Shown: positions 6,981-15,202 of the stretch, piece by piece
Layout of the letters: each line of letters begins with the position of its first letter
How positions within the stretch are numbered: position 1 is the stretch's first letter
Assembly: GCA_009840115.1 (NCBI GenBank)
Contig: VXOJ01000032.1
Location: 1 to 64,000 of the forward strand
Direction: 5' to 3'
Source of the DNA: Gemmatimonadales bacterium
Lineage (GTDB): Bacteria > Gemmatimonadota > Gemmatimonadetes > Palauibacterales > Palauibacteraceae
Length of the DNA: 64,000 bases
Translations under genes and position numbers: made by a program
The notes under the pieces: generated by a model
Database searches by the model: none
What the model was told of the DNA's origin: nothing
The model's input: only the letters and a program-made list of their open reading frames with translations

Positions 6981-8447
6981 CTACGGCGCGTGCCACCTCC
7001 CGCGGTGCAGCAGTTCCCCGCTGCCCGCCCCCGCCAGGATCTCCCCGTTCTCGTACACCACCTCGCCGCGGCGGAGCGTCATCACGGGCCAGCCGGTGAC
7101 TTCCCACCCCGAGTAGACCGAGAAACCGGCCCCGGAGAACATGTCCTCGTCGCGGATGGTGCGCGTCTCGTCCGGATCCCAGAGGACGATGTCGGCGTCG
7201 GAGCCCACCGCGATCGTGCCCTTGCGCGGGTAGAGGCCGAAGAGCTTGGCGGCGTTGGTCGAGGTCACCGCCACGAAGCGCTCCTCGGAGATGCGTCCCC
7301 GGACGACGCCCTCGGAATAGAGCATCGGCCGCACCACCTGGAGGTTGCTCAGGCCGGCCCGGTGCCGGCTGATGGTCTGCGACGGGTCCATCTTCTCGTC
7401 GCGTCGATAGGCGACGTGGTCCGTGGCGAGGACGTGCACCGAGCCGTTGGCGATGCCCGCCCACAGGGCGTCCTGATCGGCCTGCTCGCGAAGCGGCGGC
7501 TGTCCCACGTAGAGCCCGCGGTCGGGGCCCTCGAAGCGCTCGCGCGTGAAGTGGAGGTAGATGGGGCGGGTTTCGACGAACACGCTGAGCCCCCGCTCCC
7601 GGGCATCCTGCAGCACCCGCAGCGCGCCCGCGGAGGAGACGTGAACCGCGTAGATGGGCGCCCCGGTGGCCTCGGCCATGGCGACCGCGCGCTGGGTGGC
7701 GACGACTTCGCCGACCACGGGCCGGCTGTCCGGGAAGTACTCGAGCGAGGTGCGCCCGGCGGCCGTCAGCTCGGCCACCGCGCGGGCGAGGATGGGCCCG
7801 TCCTCGCAGTGCACCATGCTCAGCATGCCGGCGCGCCCGGCCGCGTCCATGGTCGCCATGTAGTCGGGCACGGCGGCGTCGAACAGGGTCCGCACCATGA
7901 AGGTCTTGGTGCTGGTCTGGCCGGTCTCGGCGGCCAGGGTGGTCATCTGGCCTTCCTGGGTTGCGGGGTCGTTGATGCCCGCGTGCAGGATGATGTCCGC
8001 GATCGCCTGCTCCCGGATGAGCGCCGCCTCGCGCTCGATCGCCTGGGCGAGCGTCCGCCCCTCGGCCGGGAAGGCGAAGTTCGAGATGGTGGTGATGCCG
8101 CCCGCGAGCGCCGCCTGCGACCCGGTGCGGTAGTCGTCGCGGGTGCGTCCCCCCAGGTGGACGTGCGGATCCACCCCGCCCGGCATGACCAGCAGCCCGG
8201 TGGCATCGATCTCGCGGGCGCCGGCCCCCGCGGCCAGTCCGGTCCCGATCTCGACGATGGTCCCGTCCCGCACCCGCACGTCCGCGTCGAACCGTCCCTC
8301 CGAGGTGACCACGGTGCCCCCGCTGATGAGGATCTCCTGGAGGGCCGTGGCGGCCTCGAGCGGGGTGGTCGCGGCCAGCGTCGCGAGGAGCACGGCGGCC
8401 GCGGCGGTGTGGAGCGGGTGGGCGGCGAAGTCCTTCGAGGCGGCCAT
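6981..8447 (-). CDS. exported dihydropyrimidinase/hydantoinase-like amidohydrolase
   Basis: 488 residues. A signal-peptide-like N-terminus (about 1-33, ending near LEAATA) precedes a cyclic-amidohydrolase domain: DPHVHLGG (metal ligands, about 92-99), the lysine in TSTKTFMV that aligns with the carboxylated lysine, MVHCEDGP, YAVHVSSA and ATDHVAYRRDEK. These are the binuclear metal-site positions of dihydropyrimidinase, D-hydantoinase and allantoinase. It would hydrolyse a cyclic ureide or imide to an N-carbamoyl product. Most relatives are cytosolic; the leader implies a periplasmic enzyme here. Substrate cannot be told from sequence. Confidence 0.85.
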   Translation of the reverse strand: MAASKDFAAHPLHTAAAAVLLATLAATTPLEAATALQEILISGGTVVTSEGRFDADVRVRDGTIVEIGTGLAAGAGAREIDATGLLVMPGGVDPHVHLGGRTRDDYRTGSQAALAGGITTISNFAFPAEGRTLAQAIEREAALIREQAIADIILHAGINDPATQEGQMTTLAAETGQTSTKTFMVRTLFDAAVPDYMATMDAAGRAGMLSMVHCEDGPILARAVAELTAAGRTSLEYFPDSRPVVGEVVATQRAVAMAEATGAPIYAVHVSSAGALRVLQDARERGLSVFVETRPIYLHFTRERFEGPDRGLYVGQPPLREQADQDALWAGIANGSVHVLATDHVAYRRDEKMDPSQTISRHRAGLSNLQVVRPMLYSEGVVRGRISEERFVAVTSTNAAKLFGLYPRKGTIAVGSDADIVLWDPDETRTIRDEDMFSGAGFSVYSGWEVTGWPVMTLRRGEVVYENGEILAGAGSGELLHRGRWHAP

Positions 8448-8520
8448 GGGATCCTCCGGGCGGCGGCGGCGCTGATGGACACCATAGCCGAGCCGCTCGA
8501 AGGATCGCCAGCCGCCCGGT

Positions 8521-9003
8521 TTAGTGCTCGTGCACGTGCACGTGGAGGGGTGCGGTGACGAAATCGGCGTGTCCCGACCCGACCGCGCCGTGCATGAGGC
8601 TGAAGGTCAGTTCGGTATCACCTTCCGCCACTCCGTGCAGGTGTCCTCCGAACTCGCCGGGAGTGTCCTGCTCGAACTCGGCGACGGACTCGTTCGCGAC
8701 GTCCACCCGCAGGTAGAAGTCACTGCCGAGCGAGACCGCGTGCCCGTCGTGGTCTGTGAACTGCACGTTGATGTGGGCGGTTTCCTCGCCCGGCTCGACC
8801 TCGAGTTCTCCGGTCCACGCGCCATCGTGTCCGTCATAGGACGCGACGGTCTGGCCGCTGAGCGACAGGGTCACGCCCTCGACTTCGTCGGCGTGAAAGT
8901 CGTCGTCCATGGGGTCCATGGGGTCGTCGCCGCCGCAGGCGCCAAGGATCAGCAGTCCCGCCGTCGCCAGGACGAGTGGCAGTTTCCGTTGAAGATGTCT
9001 CAC
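8521..9003 (-). CDS. His-rich lipoprotein, putative metal-binding
   Basis: 160 residues from GTG 9003, which has GAGGTGAG just upstream. A lipoprotein signal ends in the lipobox LGAC (Cys about 21), then an acidic linker DPMDPMDDD. The body carries many His pairs (DGHDG, DHDGH, GHLHG, MHG, GSGHADF) and the extreme C-terminus is HVHVHEH. That distribution suggests binding of Zn, Cu or Ni at the cell surface or in the periplasm. The beta-rich body resembles an immunoglobulin-like fold (LSLSGQTVASY, INVQFTDHDG). The 73-base gap to the hydrolase gene leaves co-transcription open. No named family recognised. Confidence 0.65.
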   Translation of the reverse strand: MRHLQRKLPLVLATAGLLILGACGGDDPMDPMDDDFHADEVEGVTLSLSGQTVASYDGHDGAWTGELEVEPGEETAHINVQFTDHDGHAVSLGSDFYLRVDVANESVAEFEQDTPGEFGGHLHGVAEGDTELTFSLMHGAVGSGHADFVTAPLHVHVHEH

Positions 9004-9060
9004 GTTCTCACCTCGTTCCGTTGATTGGATCTGCCCGCCTCGGGCATGACCTCGACGGTA

Positions 9061-9088
9061 ACGATAGCGGATTATCAATAACGGTCAA
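9061..9088 (-). promoter_or_regulatory. promoter for the His-rich lipoprotein gene
   Basis: Minus strand TTGACC (9088-9083), a 16-base spacer and TATCGT (9066-9061), about 58 bases before the GTG start. Good match to a vegetative promoter. Confidence 0.45.
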
Positions 9089-9141
9089 GAAGGCTGCCGT
9101 TCCTCTCCGGCAACGCGAACCGCACCATCCTCACCGGTCGC

Positions 9142-9171
9142 TTGACCGTTCACAGCGGCGATTCGTATTGT
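9142..9171 (+). promoter_or_regulatory. promoter of the VapBC-type module
   Basis: TTGACC at 9142-9147, an 18-base spacer and TATTGT at 9166-9171, followed about 45 bases later by the antitoxin ATG. It is back to back with the lipoprotein promoter, sharing one AT-richer spacer. Confidence 0.4.
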
Positions 9172-9200
9172 GAGTCAGAATCAAGTCATAATATGAGTCA
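9171..9200 (+). promoter_or_regulatory. candidate operator with repeated TGAGTCA
   Basis: TGAGTCA occurs at 9171-9177 and again at 9194-9200, with a partial copy (AAGTCA) between them at 9183-9188. The repeats start at the -10 element of the antitoxin promoter. Ribbon-helix-helix antitoxins autoregulate by binding such spaced repeats. Confidence 0.45.
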
Positions 9201-9215
9201 TCATGGGATCAGGAT

Positions 9216-9476
9216 ATGAAACAGCTCACCGTTAGAGGCCTCGGGGACGATCTGACCGGGGCGATTCGCCGCTTGGCGAACCGCGACGGCACATCGCTCA
9301 ACCGAGCCGCCGTCAAACTGCTGCGCCGGGGGGCGGGGCTGGAGGGCAGACAGGCGGCCGACGCGGTCGGGTCGTCGCTGGATTGCTTCATCGGCTCCTG
9401 GAGCGACGCGGAGGCGGACGAGACCGAACGGGCGCTCAGGCACTTCGAGACGATCGACGAGGCCATGTGGGATTGA
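9216..9476 (+). CDS. vapB: VapB/FitA-like ribbon-helix-helix antitoxin
   Basis: 86 residues. Start MKQLTVRGLGDDLTGAIRRL, then RDGTSLNRAAVKLLRRGAG: a beta strand followed by two helices, the ribbon-helix-helix DNA-binding unit, with a C-terminal acidic toxin-wrapping part (ADETERALRHFETIDEAMWD). GGGA 7 bases before the ATG. Its stop overlaps the toxin start by 4 bases (TTGA). It should neutralise the downstream PIN toxin and repress the operon. Confidence 0.8.
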   Translation: MKQLTVRGLGDDLTGAIRRLANRDGTSLNRAAVKLLRRGAGLEGRQAADAVGSSLDCFIGSWSDAEADETERALRHFETIDEAMWD

Positions 9477-9862
9477 GGGTGCTGCTCGACTCGAACGCTT
9501 ATGTGCAGCTCATGCGGGGGAGCGAGAAGGTAGCCGGGATCGTGCGGAGAGCCGAGGAGGTTCTGCTGTCGACGGTCGTGCTCGGCGAACTGCTGTACGG
9601 CTTCCGCTACGGCTCGCGCTACGAGCGCAACGCCCGCGCGCTGCGCGCCTTCCTCGACAATCCCTACGTCACCGTCGTCCCGGTCGATAAGACCACGGCC
9701 GACCGGTACTCGAGAATCGCGGCGGCTCTGCGTGCAAAGGGCCGCCCGATCCCCACCAACGATATCTGGATCGCCGCCCACGCCATGCAGACGGGAGCCG
9801 ACCTGGTGTCGGCCGACCGCCACTTCGAGCACGTGGAAGGCATCGCCTGGGTCCGCCTCTAG
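9473..9862 (+). CDS. vapC: PIN-domain toxin, VapC family
   Basis: 129 residues from TTG 9473 (GTG 9479 is an alternative). PIN acidic residues are in place: LLDSNAYVQLM (first Asp, residue about 5), STVVLGELLYG (Glu), IPTNDIWIAAHAM (Asp) and LVSADRHFEHV (last Asp). Mg-dependent endoribonuclease that in known cases cuts tRNA or rRNA when the antitoxin is lost. Overlaps the antitoxin gene by 4 bases. Confidence 0.85.
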   Translation: MRVLLDSNAYVQLMRGSEKVAGIVRRAEEVLLSTVVLGELLYGFRYGSRYERNARALRAFLDNPYVTVVPVDKTTADRYSRIAAALRAKGRPIPTNDIWIAAHAMQTGADLVSADRHFEHVEGIAWVRL

Positions 9863-9886
9863 CCGCGGCGGGGCCTTGGCGACGAT

Positions 9887-12244
9887 TCAGCTTGCCGGCA
9901 CCAGCGGCCATACGAGCGGGAGCACGGTCAGGACCACCGCCATGACCAGGACGAACAGCGGGAATCCCGCCTTGATGAAGTCGACGAACCGGTATCCTCC
10001 GAAACCCATCACCAGCAGGTTCACCGGGTGTCCCACCGGACTCATGAAGGCGCAGGAACTCGCGACCGCCACCGTCATCATCAGCGCCTGGGGCGAGAGC
10101 CCTTCGCTGACGGCCGTGCTGAGCGCGATGGGAGACATGAGGACCGCCACCGCCGCCGTCGGCATCATCTGAGCTGAGAGGGCGGTGATCAGGAAGAGTC
10201 CCGCCACCACCGCCAGCGGACCGAAGTCCGCCAGCGACCCCAGCACCGCTTCGGCCACCAGCGCGGCGGTTCCGGATTCCTGCATGGCCATTCCCAGGCT
10301 GAGCATCCCCGCGATCAGGACCACCGCCTTCATCTCGATGCACCGATAGGCCTCTTCGATGTTGAGACAGCCCGTCAGCACCATCAGCACCGCTCCGATC
10401 GGCGCCGCGATGAAGATCGGCAGCAGGCCCGAGACGACCGAGGTCAGGACGCCCGCCATGATCAGGGCGCTGACCGGAGCCTTCCCGCTTCGCACCACCT
10501 CCGCCGCTCCCTCGGTCATGACGAGGAAGTCCGGGTGATCCGCCAGGAGCGCGAGCTTGCTCCTGTCGCCGTGAAGCAGGAACGCATCGCCCGGGAGCAG
10601 TTCCATGCGCCGGAGCCCGCTGCGGTAGATTTCTCCGTTCCGCCATATCGCGAGGATGGAGACGCCGAAGGTTTTTCGGAACTTGAGTTCCTCGATCGTC
10701 TTCCCGGCGAACGTCGTGCGTGGAGACAGCGAAGCCTCCGCCAGGCCGACGGTGTCGGACTCCAGTCCGCTCACGTCCAGGGGACGATTGTCGCCCACGG
10801 TCAGCTCCTGAAGCCCCTCCAGGATCTCGAGATCCTCGAATCGCCCCCGGAGCAGGAGGATGTCCCCTCCCTCGAGTCTCGTATCCGGATCCGGCATGAG
10901 AAGCTCTTCATGGGCCCGCAGGATGCCGACGACGGTCAGGCCGAATGCATCGGCCAGCCGGGTTTCCGCGAGCAACTGACCGGCCAGCAGCGATTCTTCC
11001 GAGATTCTGACACTCTGAATCCTGCGTTCCATCTGGTAGCGGGAGATCAGTTCTCCTGCCGGCACGGAATGGACCGCTCCGAGGGTCCCGTCCTCCTCCA
11101 GTGCGGCGAGGCGCCCGCTCTTCGCCGCGACCAGCAGGCGATCGCCCGGAGCGAGCGTCATCGACCGCAGTCCCGTGCGGCGTACCTGCTCGCCGCGCAG
11201 AATCGCGAGTACGTGCAGGCGACGAGTCCGGCGCAGGTTCGCCTTTTGAACGGTCTGCCCGATGAGCGACGAATCTTCCGGCAACTCCAGTTCCGCCACC
11301 TCGATGGAGGCATCGGCGATCCGCTCCAGCGTCCGGTCTCTCGACTCGATCTGCAGGTGCTTCCATGCGCGCAGGGCTTCGAACCGTTCCAGGGTTCCTT
11401 CGACCACCATCTCGTCTCCCCCGCTCAGCACGAAGTCCGTCCCGGGAGCGAGGATCATCTCCCCGCTGCGCTGCACGGCGACCACGTTGAGGCCCAGGGC
11501 CTGGCCCAACCGGCTCTGCTGCAGCGTCTTGCCTGCGAGGGTCGAATGGGCGGGGGCTTGCAGGATGCCGATCAGGCCGCGCAGGTCGTAGAGCCCCCCG
11601 AGGTCCGCGGGAGCCGATTCCTTCTTCGGATCCCGGTCCGGGAACAGGCGCCGCCCGAGGAAGGTCATGTAGACGATGCCGACGGCGAGCGCGGTCAGCC
11701 CGACGGGCGTGAACGAGAACATCCCGAACGGCTCGAACCCGGCATCCTGTAACGCCCCGTTCACGAGGATGTTCGGCGCCGTGCCGATCAGGGTCGTCAT
11801 CCCGCCGAGCAGGGATCCGAAGGCGAGGGGCATGAGCAGCTTGGAGGGCGGCGTCCCGGTGCGGCGGGCCATGTCCAGCACCACGGGCAGCATTAGGGCG
11901 GTGATCCCGATGTCGTTCATGATGCCCGACAGGAGGCCCACCGTGGCCATCATCACCGCGATGAGGCGGCCGACGCCATCGCCCGATGCCGCCAGCACCC
12001 GCTGCCCGATGAAATGAGCCACCCCGGTCCGCATGAGCGCGCCGCTCAGGACCAGGACCGAAGCGATCGTGATGACCGCTTCGTTGGCGAACCCCATGAT
12101 CGCCGCCTCGCCCTCGAGGATGCCCGTCACGACGAGTCCGAGCATCACCATCAACGCGACGAGATCCACCCGGATCTTCTCGGTGACGAACAGAACCACC
12201 GCGACCAGAAGGATCCCCCCAACGACGAACACCTCGAAGTTCAT
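9887..12244 (-). CDS. SLC13-type permease with four RCK_C (TrkA-C) domains
   Basis: 785 residues. N-terminal block of membrane segments (1-about 205) with the family pattern ASVLVLSGALMRTG, SGIMNDIGITALMLPVV and IGTAPN, a long cytosolic insert (about 215-540), then a second membrane block (about 555-785) ending in HPVNLLVMGFGGY. The insert holds four RCK_C units, each starting like LAGKTLQQSRL or FAGKTIEELKF and ending in a strand with GGD/PGD. Two units are usual in this family (SAC1-like sulfate and dicarboxylate/sodium transporters). RCK_C domains sense a small ligand and gate transport. Cargo cannot be assigned; sulfate or another divalent anion is likely. Confidence 0.8.
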   Translation of the reverse strand: MNFEVFVVGGILLVAVVLFVTEKIRVDLVALMVMLGLVVTGILEGEAAIMGFANEAVITIASVLVLSGALMRTGVAHFIGQRVLAASGDGVGRLIAVMMATVGLLSGIMNDIGITALMLPVVLDMARRTGTPPSKLLMPLAFGSLLGGMTTLIGTAPNILVNGALQDAGFEPFGMFSFTPVGLTALAVGIVYMTFLGRRLFPDRDPKKESAPADLGGLYDLRGLIGILQAPAHSTLAGKTLQQSRLGQALGLNVVAVQRSGEMILAPGTDFVLSGGDEMVVEGTLERFEALRAWKHLQIESRDRTLERIADASIEVAELELPEDSSLIGQTVQKANLRRTRRLHVLAILRGEQVRRTGLRSMTLAPGDRLLVAAKSGRLAALEEDGTLGAVHSVPAGELISRYQMERRIQSVRISEESLLAGQLLAETRLADAFGLTVVGILRAHEELLMPDPDTRLEGGDILLLRGRFEDLEILEGLQELTVGDNRPLDVSGLESDTVGLAEASLSPRTTFAGKTIEELKFRKTFGVSILAIWRNGEIYRSGLRRMELLPGDAFLLHGDRSKLALLADHPDFLVMTEGAAEVVRSGKAPVSALIMAGVLTSVVSGLLPIFIAAPIGAVLMVLTGCLNIEEAYRCIEMKAVVLIAGMLSLGMAMQESGTAALVAEAVLGSLADFGPLAVVAGLFLITALSAQMMPTAAVAVLMSPIALSTAVSEGLSPQALMMTVAVASSCAFMSPVGHPVNLLVMGFGGYRFVDFIKAGFPLFVLVMAVVLTVLPLVWPLVPAS

Positions 12245-12584
12245 TCAGCCACCGACCTCTCTCGCGTGCCTGAGGCGGGCTGCGGGGACCATCCGGAGAT
12301 GGGCTGAAGGGACCATCGGTGCAGGATCACCACCTCGGTCTAGGCGGTCAAGATCGCCTCGGCGCAGGCGTCCGGCGCTGACCATCAGTTCCGGAAGCGA
12401 GCCCCGGGTTTGCCTTGGCGGCGACCTCGCCTTAAACGCAAGAGCCCCGAGGCCGAAACCGGCCTCGGGGCTCTTACCTCAGCGTCTTGCTGCGCCCGAA
12501 GGTTCTCTGCAGTAGAGGACGACCTGAGGAATTACGCTTGGAGTATCGTCAAATCTCATCCAAACCGCAATTTGCGGAGTTGCT
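12245..12584. other. spacer holding a strong hairpin, otherwise empty
   Basis: 340 bases between the permease start and the HEPN-like fragment. Apart from the hairpin at 12440-12475 nothing is recognised. The 5' half of the Abi/HEPN family protein encoded next would be expected in the last part of this stretch but is not there. Confidence 0.4.
12440..12475. terminator. perfect 15-bp hairpin, likely bidirectional terminator
   Basis: AAGAGCCCCGAGGCC (12440-12454) pairs exactly with 12461-12475 around a 6-base loop. It lacks a long T-run on either side (CTTACCTC to the right, CGTTTAAG on the minus side), so efficiency is uncertain. It could stop transcripts approaching from the tRNA side or insulate the permease promoter. 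Confidence 0.5.
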
Positions 12585-13058
12585 ATGCTACCCCTGGGAA
12601 GCCTGCTTGCCGACCGCGAGCATGAGGCCGTCGAGAAGGCGAAGGAAACGATTGCGAGGCGGAACCGTCAGCCGACCGAGGGCCGGCTTGTCTCGGCCCT
12701 CGGATTTGGTTTCTGGGTGAGTTTGTGCAGGAGGCCATATGAGCAGGGGCGCGCCGGCGGGCCGCGCCTCTGGCCCGAACTCGCAATGAGGGGATTCCCC
12801 AACCTACCCCAAGCCAAGCGTACACGCAGCCGGATCTACTACGCTCTGAATCCGCTCCGCCACCTGCGTAACCGCGTCTCTCACCACGAGCCCGTTTGGG
12901 ACCGGAAGCTCAACCGAAGCCATGAGGATATCATCGAGACCTTAGCCTGGATCAACCCTGACTTGGCGGCGACCCTACGGGAGCACTCGCCGCTGCCGGA
13001 AGTGCTCGACAGGGGCGTAGCCGGCTTCCGCGCTCAGGCCGAAACAATCGTCAAGTGA
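12585..13058 (+). CDS. C-terminal part of an Abi-like/HEPN family protein
   Basis: 157 residues. EGRLVSALGFGFWVSL, LNPLRHLRNRVSHHEPVW and DIIETLAWINPDLAA are typical of the C-terminal half of Abi-type proteins with a HEPN R-x4-H motif (RNRVSH, about residues 93-98), which in active members forms an RNase centre. Full-length relatives are longer and carry an N-terminal helical half that is missing here. GGAG lies a few bases before the ATG, so a short protein could still be made. A degraded phage-defence gene is the best reading; family identity is from memory of the motif pattern. Confidence 0.55.
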   Translation: MLPLGSLLADREHEAVEKAKETIARRNRQPTEGRLVSALGFGFWVSLCRRPYEQGRAGGPRLWPELAMRGFPNLPQAKRTRSRIYYALNPLRHLRNRVSHHEPVWDRKLNRSHEDIIETLAWINPDLAATLREHSPLPEVLDRGVAGFRAQAETIVK

Positions 13059-13119
13059 TGTCGGCGGAACGCTGCCTCGGCACGGTCAGGAACGTCCTTG
13101 GCTGAGTTGCGCAACGAAC

Positions 13120-13153
13120 CCTTTGGCAGGGCGTGGGCGTTTGCCGTTTTTTT
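13120..13153 (+). terminator. weak terminator-like hairpin with T-run
   Basis: GGCAGGGCG... can pair with ...CGTTTGCC, partly through G-T pairs, followed by eight T's. It lies between the HEPN-like gene and the antitoxin fragment. Confidence 0.3.
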
Positions 13154-13182
13154 CTGTGCAATCTTGCAGCAAGGGGGGCAGG

Positions 13183-13397
13183 GTGACCGCACGGACTTTG
13201 GCAGAATACCTTGGCGGACGGCAGACTCTCGGTCGTGACATCCGGTCCGACCTGGACCTGGAAGATGCGATCCGGATCGGGCTGCCGGTCAAGGCTGCCG
13301 AGAGCGTAGTGGAAACCGGTGCTCTGCGCGCGCCTGAACTTCGCTTGGGACTAGGGACTGAAGCGAGGGTTGGATCGTGTACGTGTAGGAGATTGAG

Positions 13398-13410
<13 letters not shown>
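13183..13410 (+). pseudogene. N-terminal fragment of an MbcA/ParS/Xre-type antitoxin
   Basis: GTG start with AAGGGGGGC at good spacing. TLAEYLGGRQTLGRDIRSDL, then DLEDAIRIGLPVKAAES and VETGALRAPEL match the first half of DUF2384-type (Xre/MbcA/ParS) antitoxins. The expected RTL--R continuation is replaced by unrelated sequence from about 13345, and the frame runs into the tRNA-Ile gene. The partner RES toxin is absent. It was probably cut when an element inserted or left at the tRNA end. Confidence 0.6.
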
Positions 13411-13472
<62 letters not shown>

Positions 13473-13558
13473 CGAAGAAGACCGGCGCGCGACCGCTTCG
13501 CGTGGGCGGAGGGTCGGGCGCCGGGCGGCGTCCATCCTAAGGACACCGCGCGGCGGGT

Positions 13559-15133
13559 TCAAGTTTCCTGGGCGCCGGGGGTTCCGTTTTCGACGACGTA
13601 GCTCGCGCGCGTGGCGATCGGGGCGTCGGGGCGGGTGACGTAGGGCATCACGCGGAAGTCGGTGCGGAGGCGGGCGGGGGAGAGGCGGCAGCGCACGTAG
13701 CCGCGCTGGGCGTTGAAGAACTTGATGTGGGCGTTGTGGCCCATGGCGTTGTCGCCCTGCGGCCCTGTGTCGACGCCGTCTCCGCTCGAGCTGATGGAGG
13801 TGCCGGCGAACTCGGTGCCGACGATCGGGGAATCCGCGCGCTCGAAGTCGAGCTTGAGGTCGTTGACCCAGTTGGTGTGGAGGTCGCCGGTCAGGACGAC
13901 GGGGTTCGAGGGGCGGCGCTCGTGGAGGAAGGTCATGAGGCGGTCGCGGTCGGCGGGGTAGCCGTCCCACTTGTCCATGGCGAGGGTGAGTTCGTCTTCG
14001 CCCTCCAGCAACCGGGCCATGAAGACCTGATTGGCGAGGACGTTGTAGCGGGCCGGCGACGAGTCGAGCCCGTCGAGCAGCCAGTCGGCCTGCGACGCTC
14101 CGAGGATCGTGGCGCCTTCCGCGTGCTGCTCGGCGCACGGCGGTTGCCGGCGGCCGCCGCAGGGCTGGAGGGTGCGGTACTGCCGGGTGTCGAGGACGTG
14201 GAGCCGCATCAGCGAGCCGAAATCGAGCCGCCGGTAGAGCTGCGCGTCGGGGCCGGTGGGGAGCGACGTCCGTCGGAGGGGGAAGTTCTCGTAAATCGCC
14301 TGGAAGGCGGCGGCGCGGCGGGCGAGGAAGGCCTCCCGGGTCATCTCCTCGGTGTGGTGCTGGCCGGCCCAGTCGTTGTCCACCTCGTGGTCGTCGGGCG
14401 TGAAGACCCACGGGGCGGCGGCGTGCGCGGCCTGGAGGTCGGGATCCCTTTTATATAGGGCGTAGCGCGCGCGGTAGCCGTCGAGCGTGCGCGGCTCCTC
14501 CGTGTCGTGGCGGCGCACGAGGTCGTCCCGGGTGCCGGGGCCGCTCTCGTAGATGTAGTCCCCGAGGTGGATGACGAGGGCGGGGGATTCGGCCGCCATG
14601 TGGCGGAAGCCGGTGTACCAGCCGCGCTCGTAGTGCTGGCAGGAGACGAAGACGAAGTCGAAGCGGTCGGGCAGGGTCCCGGGAGCGGGGGCGGTGCGCG
14701 TGCGGCCGACGGGGCTCGTCGCTCCGGCGGCGTGGAAGCGGTACCAGTAGTCCCGGCCGGGCTCCAGACCCTCCACCTCCACGTGAACGGAGTGGCCGAG
14801 TTCCGCGAGCGCCGCGGCCTCGCCCCGCCGCACGACCCTGCTGAAGCCATCGTCCGCCGCGACCTCCCACTGCACGGGGAAGCCGGCGCCGGGGTCGCCG
14901 GGCAGGTCGAGCAGGCGCGTCCACAGCACGACGCCGTCGGCGGCCGGCTCCCCGGAGGCCACGCCGAGTTCGAACGGAAAGCGCTCGAATGGGGCGGAGC
15001 CGCCGGTGTGTACGCGGATCCCGCCGCCGCCCACGCGGGCCGCCGGGCCGAACTGTGCAAACGGTAGCGGCGCCAGCGCGCAGAGCGCCGCGGAGCGCGA
15101 CCAAGCGGCCAGGAAATCGCGCCTCGTCGTCAC
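13559..15133 (-). CDS. phoD: alkaline phosphatase D (PhoD-like) phosphodiesterase/phosphatase
   Basis: 524 residues from GTG 15133, which has GGGGGAGGGC upstream. A twin-arginine leader (TTRRDFLAAW) precedes an N-terminal beta domain (about 45-140) and the calcineurin-like PhoD core: FVSCQHYERGWYTGF, VIHLGDYIYE, FTPDDHEVDNDW and VVLTGDLHTNW supply the metal ligands. Exported by Tat in folded form and releases phosphate from esters or teichoic-type polymers in the periplasm. It fits the phosphate-scavenging genes at 52-62 kb. It runs divergently from the lipoprotein gene. Confidence 0.9.
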   Translation of the reverse strand: MTTRRDFLAAWSRSAALCALAPLPFAQFGPAARVGGGGIRVHTGGSAPFERFPFELGVASGEPAADGVVLWTRLLDLPGDPGAGFPVQWEVAADDGFSRVVRRGEAAALAELGHSVHVEVEGLEPGRDYWYRFHAAGATSPVGRTRTAPAPGTLPDRFDFVFVSCQHYERGWYTGFRHMAAESPALVIHLGDYIYESGPGTRDDLVRRHDTEEPRTLDGYRARYALYKRDPDLQAAHAAAPWVFTPDDHEVDNDWAGQHHTEEMTREAFLARRAAAFQAIYENFPLRRTSLPTGPDAQLYRRLDFGSLMRLHVLDTRQYRTLQPCGGRRQPPCAEQHAEGATILGASQADWLLDGLDSSPARYNVLANQVFMARLLEGEDELTLAMDKWDGYPADRDRLMTFLHERRPSNPVVLTGDLHTNWVNDLKLDFERADSPIVGTEFAGTSISSSGDGVDTGPQGDNAMGHNAHIKFFNAQRGYVRCRLSPARLRTDFRVMPYVTRPDAPIATRASYVVENGTPGAQET

Positions 15134-15202
15134 CGCGAAAGCCCTCCCCCAATGCCCCGGTTTCGATTGCCGCCGCCAGCCGGCCGGTCTAGCTTCACTC
15201 GC

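Noticed and set aside
6564-8558. 664-codon plus-strand open frame
   Set aside because: Opposite the dihydropyrimidinase-like gene and without motifs; only its first part covers otherwise empty sequence.
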